Origin: Clostridiales bacterium UBA4080
GTDB taxonomy: Bacteria; Bacillota; Clostridia; Lachnospirales; Vallitaleaceae
DNA length: 7,621 nt
Assembly: GCA_002381865.1 (NCBI GenBank)
Contig: DFYO01000024.1
Location: forward strand, 1 to 7,621
Direction: 5' to 3'
Part shown: positions 6,609-7,621 of the stretch, piece by piece
How positions within the stretch are numbered: the stretch's first letter is position 1
Layout: every line of letters begins with the position of its first letter
Notes under the pieces: model-generated
Told to the model about the DNA's origin: nothing
Databases searched by the model: none
Seen by the model: the letters and a program-made list of their open reading frames with translations, nothing else
Translations under genes and position numbers: made by a program

Positions 6609-7166
6609 ATGAAAAGCTATTTTAAAATATTTGGATTAACAGCATTAACTATAGCACTATTATCAGGATGTATGATTAAACAGACTTCTCCACAGACTAT
6701 ATCGGGAAACAATTCAATTCAAAAGGTGGAGGCAGTTACTACAGCATCTATTGTTGATGATGCACAGGCAGTAATTGATGGACTTAGCTCAGAGGGAGTA
6801 TGGCTGGTATGTACCTTAAATGATATTGTAACTGATAGAGAGATTGTTGTTGAAGGAGAATTCCACGATAAGGGAGATGACAGCAAGCGTATTTATAGAA
6901 AACTGGCGCTATGCACGCAAGATGAGGATCATAAGATTATTCAAAGCTTCAATCTGACAGCGCCTAAAATGACAGTAAAAAGTGAGAATTTTAGAATTCA
7001 CGGGGGAACCTTTATAGGAGATGTATATGTAGAAGCAAAAGGCTTTATTGTAAGCAAGGAAACCAAGGTAGAGGGCAATATATACTTTGCATCCCAGGAA
7101 ATTATGGATTCCTTTGTTCTTGAAGAAACAGGTGAAATTACAGGGAAAAAAGAGTTAGTAAAATAA
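6609..7166 (+). CDS. Small lipoprotein with C-terminal beta-solenoid-like segment
   Basis: This is a 185-residue predicted lipoprotein. The hydrophobic signal (FKIFGLTALTIALLSGC) ends in lipobox LSGC, with C21 lipidated. After a polar linker (22-50), residues 50-115 form an alpha/beta region of no family I can name (includes VWLVCTLNDIVTDREIVVEGEF). From about 116, short regular strands follow: NLTAPKMTV, ENFRIHGGTFIGDVYVEA, GFIVSKETKVEGNIYF. Their 'GG-x-F-x-GDVYV' and 'VEGNIYF' turns resemble a few rungs of a bactofilin-like or beta-solenoid fold. The ATG is backed by GGAGG at 6597-6601 with a seven-base gap. It lies 123 bases after the beta-helix lipoprotein gene and ends before a terminator at 7233. 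A surface or periplasm-equivalent role beside the larger lipoprotein is inferred from context; the biochemical function is unknown. Confidence 0.75.
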   Translation: MKSYFKIFGLTALTIALLSGCMIKQTSPQTISGNNSIQKVEAVTTASIVDDAQAVIDGLSSEGVWLVCTLNDIVTDREIVVEGEFHDKGDDSKRIYRKLALCTQDEDHKIIQSFNLTAPKMTVKSENFRIHGGTFIGDVYVEAKGFIVSKETKVEGNIYFASQEIMDSFVLEETGEITGKKELVK

Positions 7167-7232
7167 TAAATCGCAATAAAAGTTTGTATGTCAAAAATAA
7201 AAAATAGCAAATAAAAGTCAGGCTTAAACTAT

Positions 7233-7263
7233 ATGCACCTAGAATCGTGGGTGCATTTTATTT
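7233..7263 (+). terminator. Intrinsic terminator after the small lipoprotein gene
   Basis: ATGCACC (7233-7239) pairs perfectly with GGTGCAT (7250-7256), with a possible T-G pair closing further inside and a loop of about eight bases. It is followed by TTTTATTT (overlapping 7256-7263). It sits 66 bases after the lipoprotein stop. The opposite strand lacks a good T run, so it acts on the plus strand. Confidence 0.75.
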
Positions 7264-7344
7264 AGGAAGAACATAGCGTCAAACTAACGTACCGAATGCC
7301 GAAAAACGGGAAGTTTCAATAAAAGTTTACGCGCGAAAAAGTTC
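7264..7344. other. Intergenic spacer without a recognised gene
   Basis: Between the terminator and the poly-G promoter I see no open frame with a start signal and no strong structure. The only regularity is CAATAAAAGTTT at 7317-7328, also present at 7174-7185, a 12-base AT-rich match that may be chance. The GC content rises slightly around 7275-7340 (CGTACCG, GCGCG). Confidence 0.4.
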
Positions 7345-7374
7345 TTGACATCTTATGAGGGGGGGGGGTATAAT
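7345..7374 (+). promoter_or_regulatory. Consensus promoter with a G10 tract in its spacer
   Basis: Perfect -35 TTGACA (7345-7350) and perfect -10 TATAAT (7369-7374) are separated by 18 bases. The last ten bases of the spacer (7359-7368) are all G. Transcription is predicted to start near 7381, reading right out of the window. Slippage in the G run would alter the spacer length, and a loss of one G gives the optimal 17. The -10 is embedded in the 13-base palindrome GGTATAATATACC (7367-7379). The gene served is not in view. Confidence 0.85.
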
Positions 7375-7381
7375 ATACCAT

Positions 7382-7450
7382 GTTGGTGAAAAAAATAACC
7401 AACTTAATCTAAAAAGCAATATGAGGTGGGGAATATCTGAAATTTTCCAC
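7382..7450 (+). other. Two hairpins at the 5' end of the predicted leader RNA
   Basis: GTTGGT (7382-7387) pairs with ACCAAC (7398-7403) across a ten-base A-rich loop, starting at the predicted transcription start. GTGGGGAA (7426-7433) pairs with TTTTCCAC (7443-7450), including two G-T wobbles, across a nine-base loop. Neither has a T tract, so they are not terminators. They could stabilise the transcript's 5' end or form part of a regulatory leader, but I recognise no known riboswitch. Confidence 0.35.
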
Positions 7451-7621
7451 GAAAAATTGATAGTAGTAAGCTTTAATGCAATTTTATATTTATTATTGTG
7501 GTCTTGTATATACAAGAATACAATTAATCTAATAGTTTATTAACTTGTTAAAAATATTCACATCATTAATTAAGAAGGTCTTGGGAGAGGGAAGGCAGCA
7601 AATCAGAAAAGAATGGATTTG
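7451..7621. other. Leader or intergenic region running off the right edge
   Basis: No supported gene is present. Apart from the palindrome at 7502-7517, the notable element is a purine-rich tract, GGGAGAGGGAAGG (7583-7595). An ATG at 7613 and a TTG at 7581 are open to the edge, but neither has correctly spaced binding-site sequence, so I do not call a gene start. The predicted transcript from 7381 has at least 200 untranslated bases. Confidence 0.4.
7502..7517. promoter_or_regulatory. 16-base perfect palindrome, candidate GntR/HutC-type operator
   Basis: TCTTGTATATACAAGA is a perfect 16-base palindrome. Its core GTATATAC fits the GT-N-TA-N-AC pattern known for HutC-subfamily GntR repressors, and TTGTATATACAA resembles the operator I recall for the trehalose repressor TreR. 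It overlaps a weak promoter-like pair, TTGTAT (7505-7510) and TCTAAT (7528-7533), 17 bases apart. The regulator and target gene are not in the window, and AT-rich palindromes can occur by chance. Confidence 0.4.

Noticed and set aside
7355..7543. Plus-strand open frame of 62 codons beginning MRGGGIIYH
   Set aside because: It starts inside the promoter spacer, upstream of the predicted transcription start, has no ribosome binding site and encodes the G run; the inner ATG at 7421 also lacks a binding site.
7583..7605. GGGAAGGCAGCA resembling the conserved apical part of SRP RNA
   Set aside because: The GGAA tetraloop is not flanked by the needed C-G closing pair, and the 5' half of the SRP helix is missing.

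Overview
The window is AT-rich DNA with strong AGGAGG-type ribosome binding sites, sigma-A-like promoters and gene families typical of anaerobic Firmicutes. I would place it in Clostridia, probably near Lachnospiraceae; that placement is an inference from style and gene content, not a database match. All six protein-coding genes lie on the plus strand.

Layout. (1) Positions 25-92 hold four short GTCCCCC-type repeats outside any gene. (2) 226-705 encodes a small HPP-family membrane protein. (3) After an intergenic stretch with a candidate promoter, 972-2798 holds the two subunits of an isopropylmalate dehydratase-type enzyme (leuC, leuD), closed by a near-ideal intrinsic terminator at 2842-2885. 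(4) 2951-6485 is a compact three-gene cassette: a stand-alone VTC (polyphosphate polymerase-like) protein, a DUF4956 membrane protein overlapping it by 8 bases, and, 12 bases later, a large lipoprotein of the Cthe_2159-like carbohydrate-binding beta-helix family. (5) 6609-7166 encodes a small lipoprotein with a C-terminal beta-solenoid-like segment, probably with its own promoter, followed by a terminator at 7233-7263. (6) 7264-7621 has no supported gene. It contains a consensus promoter whose spacer includes a run of ten G, two hairpins at the start of the predicted transcript and a 16-base perfect palindrome; the gene it serves lies beyond the right edge.

How the parts fit. LeuC and LeuD form one cytoplasmic Fe-S hydro-lyase; leuA and leuB are not in view, so its substrate is inferred. 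The VTC, DUF4956 and beta-helix genes look like one transcription unit that places a triphosphate-tunnel enzyme at the inner face of the membrane, next to a multi-pass membrane protein, and exports a lipid-anchored, probably calcium- or polysaccharide-binding beta-helix. The following lipoprotein may join the same surface function. This cassette is the best candidate for a poorly described system. The poly-G promoter at the right end is the best candidate for a phase-variable switch.
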